Part shown: positions 10,911 through 61,543 of the stretch, in pieces
Numbering within the stretch: position 1 is the first letter of the stretch
Layout: each line of letters starts with the position of its first letter
Assembly (NCBI GenBank): GCA_011009095.1
Contig: VTPC01091038.1
Span: 128,494 to 192,493 of the forward strand
DNA length: 64,000 bases
Direction of reading: 5' to 3'
From: Ignelater luminosus
Taxonomy: Eukaryota; Arthropoda; Insecta; Coleoptera; Elateridae
The notes under the pieces: model-generated
What the model was told of the DNA's origin: nothing
What the model saw: the letters and a program-made list of their open reading frames with translations, nothing else
The model's database searches: none
Translations under genes and position numbers: made by a program

Positions 10911-12125
10911 TTAATTATCATTTTCGTCCGCATCAGTTTCAGGATGCAGAAGTACGTTATGTTTTTCATTGCATTTTTCACATGCCTCTTCTCTACAGAA
11001 TTTTCTGTAATGACCTTTAGTAAGGCAATTGCAACATATTTTTGCCTTTTTTATTTGTTTAATTCTTTCACTTCTTGATAATTTTAAAAAATCATCACAA
11101 TTTTGAATAACGTGGGCGCCTTTACAAAACGTACAATGGCCCCCACCGTTAATCAGCTTACAATCTTCTTTGTCACTGTGGATTGATTCCAATGTTTCTA
11201 GGAAGTCCGCCCTTCCTTTTAAAAACCGTTTCAAATCTTCTAGTGTAGGAGTATCATTTTCCAACTTATAGTGCTCCCACTCACGTATAGTGACGTCATC
11301 TAGCTTGGTGGTGATAAGGTATATTATTAAAGTATCCCAATGTTTTGTAGATTGGCCTAATATATCTAATGATTTAAGATGTTTCGACACATTATCTACG
11401 AGTCTACGTATCTTTACAGACGACTCAGACTTGAGCCGTTCCAAATTAAAAAGAGCCTTCACATGGTTATATACTAATAATTTAGTGCTATTAAATCTAT
11501 TTTCCAACAAATCCCAAGCTATTGGATAGTTATCAGCAGAAAATGTAAATTCTTGAATTACTTGAGCCGCATCACCATGTAAAGATGCTCTTAGATAATG
11601 AAATTTCTGTATGTTAGCGATCCTATCATTTGCATGAATAAGGGAATAAAAAGTGTCACGGAATTCTAACCATTTTTCATAAGTGCCATCAAATTCTGGT
11701 ATTTTGATAACTGGCAAACTAACTCCACTCAGGTCAGAATTGGTCAAAGCCGACACGGATGATGCAGAAGAACTCATGTCTGAATTTGCATCACTTGTTT
11801 TTTTATAACTAGCCAGTAATTCTCTTGCGATCGCAATTGTATTTTGAAATAACTCTTCAAATTCTTCTCGGACGAGAAATTGTTCTTCTGCATTCTCCGT
11901 TACACAATCTATTCCTTCTTGAATTTCATCAAATTCTATAAGCAAAGAATCAATTCGTTCGATTCTTTGCTCGAGGCCACATATCTCCACGGCATCTAAA
12001 GGAGTCTCGGAATTGCAGCGCCTATCTTTTACCTTTTCAACGTAGCTTTTAAAGATTCTTAATTTGGATTTTACGATATCACGCTTTTTGATGAAAACTT
12101 CTAAATTTTGTGTACACTTATCCAT
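10911..12125 (-). CDS. BEL/Pao-type Gag, intact 404-residue ORF without pol
   Basis: A single uninterrupted ORF runs from the ATG at 12123-12125 to TAA at 10911-10913. Domains in order: an N-terminal coiled coil (about residues 1-120), a Ser-rich linker, and the conserved Gag block LPVIKIPEFDGTYEKWLEF with HYLRASLHGDAAQVI (DUF1759-like). Near the C-terminus are two Cys/His clusters, CTFCKGAHVIQNCDDF and CCNCLTKGHYRKFCREEACEKC, then KHNVLLHPE. This is the Gag of BEL/Pao LTR retrotransposons (nucleic-acid packaging). No protease, RT or integrase follows; an AATAAA (complement at about 10887-10892) comes ~20 bases after the stop and a SINE lies further on. LTRs were not recognised. It may be a young deletion derivative or a retained gag-only gene. 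Confidence 0.85.
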   Translation of the reverse strand: MDKCTQNLEVFIKKRDIVKSKLRIFKSYVEKVKDRRCNSETPLDAVEICGLEQRIERIDSLLIEFDEIQEGIDCVTENAEEQFLVREEFEELFQNTIAIARELLASYKKTSDANSDMSSSASSVSALTNSDLSGVSLPVIKIPEFDGTYEKWLEFRDTFYSLIHANDRIANIQKFHYLRASLHGDAAQVIQEFTFSADNYPIAWDLLENRFNSTKLLVYNHVKALFNLERLKSESSVKIRRLVDNVSKHLKSLDILGQSTKHWDTLIIYLITTKLDDVTIREWEHYKLENDTPTLEDLKRFLKGRADFLETLESIHSDKEDCKLINGGGHCTFCKGAHVIQNCDDFLKLSRSERIKQIKKAKICCNCLTKGHYRKFCREEACEKCNEKHNVLLHPETDADENDN

Positions 12126-15100
12126 ATTGGTCACGCGTAAAGAAAATGATTCACTTAATTAATCTATTCTAATCTTAATTAGGTAATAACCGTAATAGCT
12201 GATCCGGTCGGTAGTTTTGCTCTCAAGAAACAGGCAATGCAGATTTATTACAATTATTATGGATGGTCAAACGAGCTCTTCTCGTGTAGTTTCAATAACA
12301 GTAGAATTCTTGCTGGAATCTAGAATGAAACACTAATATTTGAGGATGTTCCTAAAGAAATATTATTATTTTACCTTTCTACACTAATCGTTCGGTTGAA
12401 AATAGACAATGCGTATTTTTACGCCGACGAACAATTTCTTCGAGATTACTAATAGTCTGCTTCGAAATATTTACTGCACTTAATTTACAACTTCAACACT
12501 GCAATATTTAGTACACCCTCACGCGTAGAAACAAAACTGGATAAACAAGAATCGAGAATTTTAGAACGCTAATACGCTCCAGTTGTGCAGAAATATGTTT
12601 AAATAGCTGCCCAAAGCTCTGAAGCGACCCCCTAGAATTTCAATACTATTGCACAATATTTCATACTGCACATGTACCATGATAACATTGTTTATAATCA
12701 AAACAAACCTCATAATTGTGCAAAGTCTCGAAATAAAATGACATTGCACCATATCAATATTTATTTCAATTAGTTCTTGTGCTAGTAAAGATGATGAAAA
12801 ATAGCTTATTCTTAAAAGTTAAAAGAAGCGGCTAATATAATTTATAGCTATACAACAATATTAGGTATGTCGTCTGACTGTTTTAGCTTTTTGTATTGAA
12901 TAAGACTGATAACAATTTTATCTAATTCTTTGTTTAGCACAATTCTAAGAAACTCTAATGAATAATGAGCTATTTTCAAAACCAAAAAACATTCGTTACA
13001 AACTTGGCATTTTACTACACATACTATTTTTATAAACAATTTTATCAAGAAACCTATACTAAATATAATACAAAATTGAAAAGCCTGCTGCATGGGCCGA
13101 AAACCAAATGTATTTTCTGGTTGCTTAAATTTTTTTTGTAAAGGTCCAATTGCCAATTATACAATATTTAAAAATCAAGGCAGCAGAAATATTTGAAAGC
13201 TTTTATATTCAGATAAAAAGGGAATTACTGAACAACCAATAGGGATTCACTGCATTCGTACTCACTAGTAAAGTCGTAGCGGTAAAGCACCTAATTATTA
13301 GTTGTAAATCCCAGGATGAAACCTTGATATACAGCAACAATAATAATAGTTTGGATTGAACACGTTTCAGATAGTTGAGAAGTTGAGGAACGAATTCGGG
13401 GAAGTCCACTAATTGCAAAATATAATTTTTTCGATTTGGGCAATCTTTATAAGAGCTATCGATTTCTGCAATAATTTTTTAGAAGAATCAAGAACTCAAA
13501 AACAAATACATAAGTTCTCCAATAAAAATTCATAATAAATTCAACTTTTCTTCTAGCATGAGACTTTTGAGTGATTATTTGACGAATTTCGTTTTATTAT
13601 AGTATGTAGTTTCAAAAAAATACCCCCTGTTTACTAAATTAGTATTACTTACGCTTAAATCCATTTGTTTTCAATCAAAAAATTTTACTTGTATAAACAA
13701 ATATATGAGAATATCGAAAACTTACTTTGCAACACAAAAAATGCCATACTTATGCCTAAAATTGGTGTTACCATTGGGTTTTCATTTTTCAATTCTGCAA
13801 AAAAAATTCAACGGACTTACCCGATTTTGTTCTCCAGTTTCCAGTTCTTTAGTGCCAGTTGGTGTATTAAATACATAAATTCAATGTTTTGTCCATTTTT
13901 AGCACTCCTTTTTCAGAAAAAAAGTAGTATTAGAAGGGTATAGGAAGGCTAAACTCTTTGATATGTAACCGAAGGCGTAACAATAAATGACACAGAATCT
14001 ACAAGACAAACAATATACTTACTGAATGTAAGCAAGTTACTGAAACAAAGCCACAAGGTAAGAAAACTTCTGAGATGGTAGAATAACCTCAAACAACAAA
14101 AGTAATTCAAAAAAGTTGAAATTGTCTTCAAATGGAAAATACGTAGATAACCTTCTTGTTTTCATCTTGGAATTCAACAGAGTGAAGAAGCAATTAACTT
14201 CAAATTAATTATAATCCTGATGGATCAAACATATATCTACACATATTTTCAAGACAGGGAAAATAAAATAATTTTAAGCCACGGATATACCAAAGCATGG
14301 TGTAATGCTTTTTTTTTAGTAATTTCACTACCTGTTAGTGCACATACATTTGTTTGCTTCATCAAGATTATGACTTAAAGTTTGCTGCTTCTTCACTTCA
14401 ATCAATTACAACTAAAGTTCTGAAGATGATAACTATACAATGGCCAAAACTCATATATCTACATTATTTATCAGCTGCTGTCAATATAGTGATTACAACT
14501 CTTACTCCTTAAGTAAAATATTCGCATCACATTTTTGTGTGCATTTAAAAACTTGGTGTCGCTTTATTTTTTGGTAGTTTGCTATTTTAAGCTTTTCATA
14601 TTTGACTGTCTAACATTATTTGATCTCTCCTTCTTCATATTTCCAATATGAAAAAATAAAAGTAATTGCAATCAATGCCAAAAAACGATTAAAAGCTGCA
14701 GTGAATTCAATCAGCACTATCTGGTGAGATGATGTGAACATGAAGATATTGGTAGCTAAAAGTTCAGAAAAGGTGTTCTATGAACTATCCTCTGAGCCCT
14801 GCTAGTTGACAAACTATTAACTCAAACGATATAGACATAGTCTATATCCTATACCCATAGAGCCAGGGGTATGCTGATCATCTTGTCGTACTCATTGCGG
14901 GAAAACTTGCCAACATGTTTTTGGAGCTCTGAATGGTGCGCCAAAAAAAACCTTAATATAAATTTGAAAAGTAGTGTAGGCACTTTTTACTAGATGGAAG
15001 AAACTGGATGCGCTAGTGTTTACCAACTATAGAATGTGAGATATTAAGATCAAAATTATGACTCGCTTCAAGTATATGATTAGCAAAGCTTGAAAGATTT

Positions 15101-15706
15101 ACATTATACGTTACTGTCAATATCAATTAGTAATTATTTAAAGATTTATGCAATAATTTAAGTAATTCACTTAAATTATTATTAAAGATTCTGCTACATA
15201 TAGTACTGAGTAAGACCAAAGAAATAGTATAAAGCTCCATAACATTTTTTGAATTATAAAGCATTTAAGAGTTGCTCAACCATTGCAGTTATCATTTTTA
15301 TCTAATCTATAGCATAGCACTAGCATATTGTTTTTACTTTTAAACATTCGCATGTTTCTAGATTTATATTTCAGCATCAGGCCTATAGTCAGAATTTTGA
15401 ATTAGAGGAACTCATTTCTCAAATTTTGTACACTAGGTGGCCATCTCAAGACTAAAGATTTATTGATTCTTAGCTCTGTATTCAAATAACTTCTTAGAAT
15501 TTGAGAAGATTTTTGACCGTTCAGTCCCCATACCTGGCTATGTGCCTGTCAACCAAAATTCAGCCCATCTTCCAGTTATAAATAAGTAAGCTGAATACAA
15601 TTCAATTTTGGAAAATGTCTCGTTTTCTGTTTATAGTAGGGTGAGGATGCTTATCAACTACGTATTTATTAACCATGGGGTTCAGAATTGTAACCACCAC
15701 AAAGGC
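12126..15706. other. Intergenic sequence, no gene seen
   Basis: About 3.6 kb of AT-rich sequence. The segment next to gag (12126-12540) probably contains its 5' leader. Short ORFs at 12848-13156, 13665-13943 and 13949-14131 have no recognisable motifs and look like chance openings. No tRNA, repeat array or transposon end was identified. Confidence 0.35.
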
Positions 15707-16392
15707 ATACAGAGACATCAACAATGATTACAAACCACGTGACCACGAAATTTACTGTTGGTTAGGCAACACATCTTGCACTATTGGCAGCTGTGTTATA
15801 TTGAGTATAATGATGAAACTATTTAAAAACTTAAATATTTCAAATTTATTATCACACTTTGAATGCGTTAAATCTTTAACTTGATTAACTCACAAAAAGC
15901 AGATTTAGTCTTAAAAAAAACTGTAAAAAACGCAAAACAAAGAGACAACAAGAAATCACGGAACGCACGTACGCCGATGTTATTTTAAGTTAGAAATGTA
16001 CTCGGTTGGGCATGGCTGGGCGTTCACAGATTAAATAAAGGTCAGATATTTCGCTTCGACAAATTTGTGGATTCTATTGCTCTCTCTCTCTCTATCTCTC
16101 TCTCTTTCAAAGCAACTCCCAGAGCTTGCTATTTTGACATGTACTGCGCAAGCAGCACAGTGTAGTATGAACTTTTCATAAGACGCACGCAAAAGAGTGG
16201 GCGTGGTAAACTCCCAGAGCTGCAAATGTAAATGTGCGGAGACAAAAAATGGGAATAGCGAGTAAAATATCTGACCTTTATTTAATCTGTGGGGAGTTAC
16301 TCCGTAGTATGGCCAACATCGAAAAGTAAAATTTCGTGTCACTTTTAAATTAGTGGTCACGTGGTTTGTAATCATTGTTGATGTCTCTGTAT
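15707..16392. repeat. DNA element with perfect 40-bp inverted repeats, containing a nested MITE
   Basis: 15707-15746 (ATACAGAGACATCAACAATG, then ATTACAAACCACGTGACCAC) and 16353-16392 are perfect reverse complements over 40 bases. The interior includes a short plus-strand ORF (15675-15884) of unknown content. The MITE at 16025-16291 lies wholly inside, so the outer element is older than that insertion. The perfect arms suggest recent activity or conversion. Confidence 0.65.
16025..16291 (-). mobile_element. MITE copy 2 (~267 bp, TIR CACAGATTAAATAAAGGTCA)
   Basis: Ends CACAGATTAAATAAAGGTCAGATATTT (16025-16051) and its complement (16265-16291) are perfect 27-bp terminal inverted repeats. The interior, read in reverse, matches copy 1 at 8162-8409 (GCTCTGGGAGTTTACC, GCTTGCGCAGTACATGTC). 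It carries a TC-rich microsatellite at about 16080-16107. It is nested in the 15707-16392 element. Confidence 0.78.
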
Positions 16393-17730
16393 TTGATTGT
16401 TAGATTGGCTGCAGGAACCAAGAGATACTAAGATCCCATGATCTACTAAATGTTCTATTTTTTGTTTAATTTGTTGAGAAAAGAACAAGACATAATAAAA
16501 TTATTGTTTTGAGAAATACAGGGCCTTGGTTTTTACTTTAAGGTAGTAGTTGGTTCCCCCTTGATTACCTTGATATTGGAATAAAAATTACAAGAATATT
16601 TGAGTCGTCTATTTTCAAAACCTGCCATCTCCATTTTCTTTGTCACAACTGAAATAAGTACAAGTACTACCTAGTGATTTCTATGGAATTGAGTTATGAA
16701 TAGCATTGGTTGTATTCACGTGATGATGTGCTTCCATCAGCAAAGAAGGCGCTTTTAAAAGTAGTAGCTTTGCATTTATGAAGATAGACGTTTGCAGCCG
16801 ATTGTCCACTGACACAAGCAATACAGTTGATTGATTTTACAGATGGTTATAGATTTAGACTTCACTTCTAACTACAATGTTACGGTCCATATACTTTTAC
16901 TACACCCCTGCATCCACTTTAGAAAGGTACAGGGCTTTTAATAATAGGATTTAAGATGTTTATTACAACTTAAAAAGTCTATTTGTAATATCATGATATA
17001 TAGAAATGTGTTTATAGTTATAGTTATGCCTGACTGATAAATGCACCAATCCTTTTCTTTTTGTTTTACACATTTGGGTACCTAATTGTTAACATAAAAA
17101 ACGCATGCAAAATTTAGTAATGCAGCATTGCAAACAATGAAGGTACGGTTTCTTAAGACACAATTTCATATTAAAAGTATATCAATAAGGAATGCCAAGA
17201 ATACGCTCAGTAGATCTGCTTCAAAGGTCATGTTAGCCGAGTCCCTAATACTGTTGTTCTATGTATTCATGTCATTACATTTTATTTACCTCCATCCAAT
17301 TTATTTTTGACTTGAAAAAGTCTAATACCTCCCCTAAAGTAATTTACTTGATCTGCAACCTCATCTCCTGTATCAAAACATTGATTTGCAACTGAAGAAA
17401 AGTCATTCCTATAACAACCACTGGAATTGGGAATCAACCAAGGCAAATTAGATTGGTTGTGCTGCTTGAGTTTTAATAATTACTTCCAGAGGAATCGTTT
17501 CTGATAAGAGGTTATGTATCAATATCTTGTTCAGAAATTATACTTTACTTTGGAATAATTTGGCATATTTTATTAACATAAGTAACTACATTGGATGCAT
17601 TCAGTAGATATTCTTTGAGCATAGCAGTATCACAACATGGAATGCAGATTTAGTGCACTCCATAGTTAGAAAACCCATTTTACATTTGCACAGGCACGTG
17701 TAGTAGGTGATGTCATATTTGGATTTGTTT
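16393..17730. other. Intergenic sequence, no gene seen
   Basis: AT-rich sequence between two DNA transposons. No ORF with recognisable content and no repeat ends were found. Confidence 0.35.
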
Positions 17731-19044
17731 CAGAGACATTAAATACTTATAGACCGGCTGTCAGGTTGAAATGCATTGTTTGGTTGGGGGAAATTTTTCT
17801 AGGCGGAATCGGCGCCATGTTTATAACTTTTCTGTCAAGTATAAAAGGAGAGTTGCAGAGTTTTATAGGTTAAATTTGTTTTATTTGAATTTTGAAATTT
17901 ACTTTTTATTTCTTGCCTCTTTCCATGTGCTTTTAACTTAAAATAGAACTATTGAGTGATTCTTTTATTATTAAATTAATAGTTGATGAACTTTTAAGTT
18001 GTTTGTAATAAATAAGTGTGTGTGATTATGTTGCTATTAAAAAAATAAAATATAGAAGAACAGGTGTAGTATGCTCAGAACATTTTAAAGCAACCGATTT
18101 TAGGGAACATGCAAATAAACTTAAAAGAAAATGCTGTGCTGGTGTCATCTTTATGTAAGGTATGGTTTGTTTTATGAATTTTTTGTGAACAATCATTTAA
18201 ATGATTACATGTGAAAGTTGTACTTGCAGACCCTACCCCGAGATCTTCAGCCAATTCAAATACATCGTGAGCAAACTAATTATCCAATAAGTTCCAGCCT
18301 GTTACCAAAAATTAAAGCACGCAGACCACATTTTTCTGAAAATGCAAATACAATTCTAATTCATGAAGGTATAAGAAGGTCTAACATTCAACAAATATTT
18401 AACAAGTTAGTATTGTTTGTGGACAGCAAAATCCTTCATATCATAATTATATGTGTTTCTTTGTAATGTATTTTTATATTGAGTGATATGGATGTAATAT
18501 TAATTTTTATTATGTGATTATAATTGTTATTAAAACACAACATTCTCATTCTCTCTTATTTTTTTCAATTTATGTAAGAATAAAACTAGGACATTGCTAT
18601 TCAAATGCGAATAATTTTATCGAATTCTTACAGCAAATTTAACCGCTTTTTGATAAGTCATGGTGGGAAATTTGATGATTTTGTTATATTGAACACAGTT
18701 GCATTAGCTGTTACACTTTCTTATAAATCAAAATAATGTACTTGGCAGGGAATAAAACAAAATATCTCGTATATAATTACATTCAGAATGTCATTATTTT
18801 CTACAAATTGCTCAAAATATATTGAGAATGTTACAAACTATATTGTATAAATTATTTATGTACCTAAATATAAATCTTTTGAAATTTTTCTGCCTTATTT
18901 TTATTGAGTATTTATATTGGTTACTATTCAGGAATGAAGTGTAGCAATTCGGATTTTCCGCGTTTCAAGTAATAAATAATATGGCCTCCATAAAGCTGCA
19001 GGTTGCAGCCCTGACAGCCGGTCTATAAGGATTTAATGTCTCTG
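17731..19044 (+). mobile_element. P-element-like DNA transposon, degenerate (1.3 kb)
   Basis: Left end CAGAGACATTAAATACTTAT (17731-) and the complement of the right end CAGAGACATTAAATCCTTAT (-19044) form terminal inverted repeats of about 35 bp with one mismatch, continuing AGACCGGCTGTCAGG. The flanking 8-mers ATTTGTTT (17723-17730) and GTTTGTTT (19045-19052) agree at 7 of 8 positions, the duplication length typical of P elements. The interior holds a THAP-like zinc-finger fragment (18057-18158) and a second open stretch (18218-18466) starting near TLPRDLQPIQIHREQ. The 1.3-kb length and missing catalytic core mean it is non-autonomous. Assignment to the P superfamily rests on TIR, 8-bp TSD and THAP together; hAT (also 8-bp TSD) is the main alternative. 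Confidence 0.62.
18057..18158 (+). pseudogene. THAP zinc-finger fragment of a P-like transposase
   Basis: The frame reads RTGVVCSEHFKATDFREHAN and then KLKRKCCAGVIFM before TAA. CSEHF followed by DF and a basic LK segment is the second half of the THAP C2CH module (Cys, His of the C2CH set). The first Cys pair was not found upstream, and the usual AVP motif is not clear. It is a DNA-binding remnant, not expected to be functional. Confidence 0.6.
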
Positions 19045-20982
19045 GTTTGTTTATGAAATTATAACCTATAATTTGTGTCTGGTTATTAGAGTTTTTAATT
19101 GACCATCTTTTGAAAAGACTCTTGCCAGAATAAGTTGTACGGTTGTTAATGAAGTGATTAACATAAGCTGTGATGAAATTCTCTGTGCAATTTGCAACTG
19201 CTTTTTCTACCGAATACACCTGTTGTAACTTCATAACCATTTTTAATATACTGACTGTTGTTTTTATTGAATGCATATTATTTATTTACAATTTGAAATA
19301 TTAAAACAATGGGAAGCTTGAATTTTGTCAAGTGCAACAAACGATTATTTCAAATCTGTATTTATCAGTGGATAAAAGCCAAAGCCAAAATATACAAGGT
19401 AGTAATTTTTACGATAAAAGTGAATTTTTCTTTTATTTCATAAATTACATATACATATGTTCTTGGTGGGGCGGACTCTACATTATATAATACAAAACAA
19501 ATCGATTCACAAACTATTGCATTGTTAAAATGAAATAATACGTATAAAATAGGTTAAGCTAAAAATACTGGTATGTATTTACGACGTTTTAAATCCTTAT
19601 AAGTACAAAAGGTAGCTAAGTATGAATGGTAGTGAACCCTACTTTTAAATATTGCTGTCTTATAAACATTCAATTTTTGAGAAGCAAAATAAACTTCATT
19701 CAACACTTGCAATTTTTTTTGGTTTTACATGCTATAATTTTTCTTTTACTTTACATATAAAAGTATACAATATAAGGCAAGTTTGTAAACATTAAAAAAA
19801 TATATAAGTATCCACATTTAAGTACTAAATTTGAACAAAAATGTTTCAAGTAAAATTATTACATAAAGGCTTCAGCATTATATGCATGTTACAAGTTAAG
19901 TAAATTCTTATAATTCTGATTTTTCAAGTTTTCTCTGCATATATCACTGAAGCTTAAAAAATAAAATAAAGAAATCTAAAACTTATCTGCGTTAGCTTCT
20001 CTTACATAAATGTATTACACAAAAATTGTCATTTTTCTTATTTAATATAAGGATAGTGAAAAATTTGATTATCACGCATTGATATTTCTTATAGGATAAA
20101 TTAAAAGTTTATTTAATATACAAAACAGAGCTAGTAAGCATAACACAAAAGTACTGAAGTACATTTTACTACTCACTGCTTAAGTACGGAAACCAATACA
20201 GTACATGTAAAAAAACATAATGATGTAGTGAATATAAACATTTCTTGCAGAGAATTATTCTTGTAAGTACTATCAAATAATATGTTTATAAAGTATGTAA
20301 GTAAAAAATGTACTTTAAGTACAAGAATAGGATTTATTTATGACTTCAATACATTTTGTTTTGTACCTACTTAGCTCTGATACAAAAAACTAATAAAATC
20401 GGTATAACAAAAAAAATTAACTAAGCATAAGTATAGTTTGTTTCTAAATAATAAAAAAAGAGAGTCCCATGGTCATGTTTAATAAATAGCAGTATATTAG
20501 AAAAACCAACTGATTTTTTGCTTAAAGGTATTTACCAAAATTCTTAAATCAAATAAAGCATATCTTTGTTCTTTGCTCTTGTTATTACACATATGTATAT
20601 TTTTGATATTTTAAATATATGAAGAATTTTTCTAATTATTCAAAAATTCAATTCCATTATATTTAACTAAACTTACATTTAACATGTTAACCATGTGATA
20701 TTGACTCAGGATGCCAAGAAATTTAATTCCTTTCCGTGAAGATACCCATTTTGTTACACACATATTCTGTCAAAAACATTCTAAAATCATGTTCCTTCCT
20801 ATTTTATACAATTTAGAAATAAACTATAATCATCAATTATCTAAAATATTCACAAGACATTCCCTTACAAAAAAACTAATTTCTTCAATAATTTGATCTA
20901 TTCGAAAAGACACGATCACCTTAATGTGCAGAGAAAAATAACGAAAAATAGAAAATTTAACTACAGTCTATCAATTTGCTAA
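19045..20982. other. 3' flank of the ABCC transporter, probably including its 3' UTR
   Basis: On the minus strand this follows the transporter stop codon. It is very AT-rich with several possible poly(A) signals (plus-strand TTTATT, for example near 20332-20337); which one is used cannot be decided from sequence. No other gene was seen. Confidence 0.4.
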
Positions 20983-59587
<38,605 letters not shown>

Positions 59588-59854
59588 TTTTCAAATTATC
59601 ATTTGCGCTTGCGTTGTTATCCAGGTTATCCTTGGTTTTAAATCGCTGTTTATGTCCTTAATCAATTAAATTATCTACCCTAAAACACAAAGATCTTTTA
59701 TCAGATTCATTATCTGGAATGACTTGCGTTATCTTAAAAAGTGTCAAATAAGAACTAGAAAGTGTCAGCTATCATATTACTCTCTCTATAAATCGCATTA
59801 TTTACATCGATTTAATCGCTGTGTTGATATTAACAATCATTGTGCAACTACATA
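59588..59854. promoter_or_regulatory. Divergent promoter interval between ABCC and the plus-strand gene
   Basis: Only 267 bp separate the two ATGs, so the 5' UTRs and core promoters of both genes must lie here (unless an upstream non-coding exon exists). No clear TATA box; the interval is mixed composition with a CATTTGCGCTTGCG patch near 59600. Shared regulation is an inference from spacing. Confidence 0.5.
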
Positions 59855-60167
59855 ATGAGTCCAAGGCCAGTTTTTTTAGATGTGGACCCATCAATTGTGG
59901 AACGAAATTTACAAATAACGGTAATTATTAATAATTAAAAAGTCATTTGAAAAAAAAGTGAGGTTATATAGATTTGGTTTTGCACCCTGCTGTCATTCAA
60001 TTTCATATACAAAGTGATTCGAAATATTTGATACTTTTATTTTTACTTAGCATTGATTATAATAATTTAAATTAATTATTTACAGAAAGATGACGGTGAA
60101 GAAGAATTTAAGTCGTTATTTCCCCCCGGAGAACAATTCCCATCTAAAGTTGTCAAACCATCTCCAG
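59855..60167 (+). CDS. Unknown gene, first two coding exons (partial, divergent from ABCC)
   Basis: Exon 1 (59855-59920) reads MSPRPVFLDVDPSIVERNLQ, then IT, donor GTAATT, phase 0. Exon 2 (60086-60167), after acceptor TTTACAG, reads KDDGEEEFKSLFPPGEQFPS, then KVVKPSP, and ends phase 1 at donor GTAAGTG. The 165-bp intron, consistent phase and non-random composition support a real gene. The product is acidic, without a signal peptide or membrane segment so far. I do not recognise it. The next exon was not found in 60168-64000, so the intron is long or the exon is short. Confidence 0.6.
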
Positions 60168-61543
60168 GTAAGTGTTAAACGGACTTAAATTTATTACAAG
60201 GTTTCTTAATTTAGGCTCTATATTATATAAAACTTTATTAAAAGAAACAAGGGGCACATACTTTTTAGTCTTTCATTCTATCACTGTTCAATTGAAAGAG
60301 TTTTTAAATTCAAAACATATTCTCAAGCCCGCGAAACACGCACTCATAATGATTTGATTACGTCAACTGGTGGGACGAGCTTCCCTATAATCGGCGAATC
60401 ACAAACGAAAACTTTTGGTCTTGTTTCTGAAACTTGAATGTTATTAAATAAACAATAAACAGCATGCATTCTCGCGCCTAATTTATCTTAAACTTTTTAT
60501 TCGTGTTCAGAAAAAAGAAATATCAAGATATATCAAGTTTGAGATGTATGTGCTCCAGAAGTTTTACATTAAATTGGTAGTTTAGATATTTTTACCAACG
60601 ATATCTTTGTGAATTTTTCATGCTAAATAATACAAACTGTCCATGTAAAACTCAACCCTCCCAGTTCAGATAATTAAGGTTATACTGTAATTAATGAAAC
60701 AAGAAAATAATGTACTGTCATGTGATAAATGTCATTAATTAATTTACATGGCATTTTCAGAAAGGTTAGAAAAATAGAAGAGTCTATAGCCTTACCCTTG
60801 AATTTATTGATCTTTCCTATTTAAATATGAGAAAATCAGATGTAGAAAAGTACACAATAGAGTTTTGAATTAGAATACATAATTAACGTGGATATATTGG
60901 GTTTTCCTTGCAAGAGAACAAGTTGTAAGGTTTATTACAGTTATCTAAAATGAGGATGTTAAAATTCTGAAGTGCTTCCAAATTTTTTTTATGTTTATTA
61001 TTGTAACTTATAAGCATCTAAATAATGTTGATTTTAGTTGAAAAAATTTTAATTGGAATCCTATCTAGTTTTAAAAAAGTATTATTTAATAAAAAGTATC
61101 TAAGATAATAATTTTAACAGCAGTAAATCAGTAATTGTAGAATAATTAAGCATGAAGTGATGCATGGTAATTATTAGTTACATCATTGCCTCATATGTAA
61201 ATTTGATTTTTTTATGTAACAACAGCAGTAATTTAGTAATTGGAATTTTACTGTAAAGATTATATACAGTGGATCGCCGGAGTGACTTCACTTATAGGTA
61301 TAATTGATCAAAAATTTTTGAATCTCGTTTTGATGTTTTGGGATACCGCTCTGCTTGGTCTGAAAAGAATTTCAAGCACACTTTTAGTTTTTAAAATCCA
61401 AGACGGTCATGACAATTGAGAAAAAACCATTTTATGTTGAATCAAGTGCCATTTCAGTCAATAATCTGGGGACACACTGTATGTTTTAAACAGAAATATA
61501 AAAAATTTTTAAATTATCTTCAGTGTTTACTATACAGAGTGTC
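60168..61543. other. Intron or intergenic sequence, no gene seen
   Basis: AT-rich. A segment bounded by TACAGTGGATCGCC (61266) and GGGACACACTGTA (61473) may be a diverged TIR element, but the interior does not pair. Confidence 0.35.

Noticed and set aside
61266..61473. A fourth copy of the CAGTGTGTCC element
   Set aside because: Only the right ~12 bases match; the left end and arms do not.
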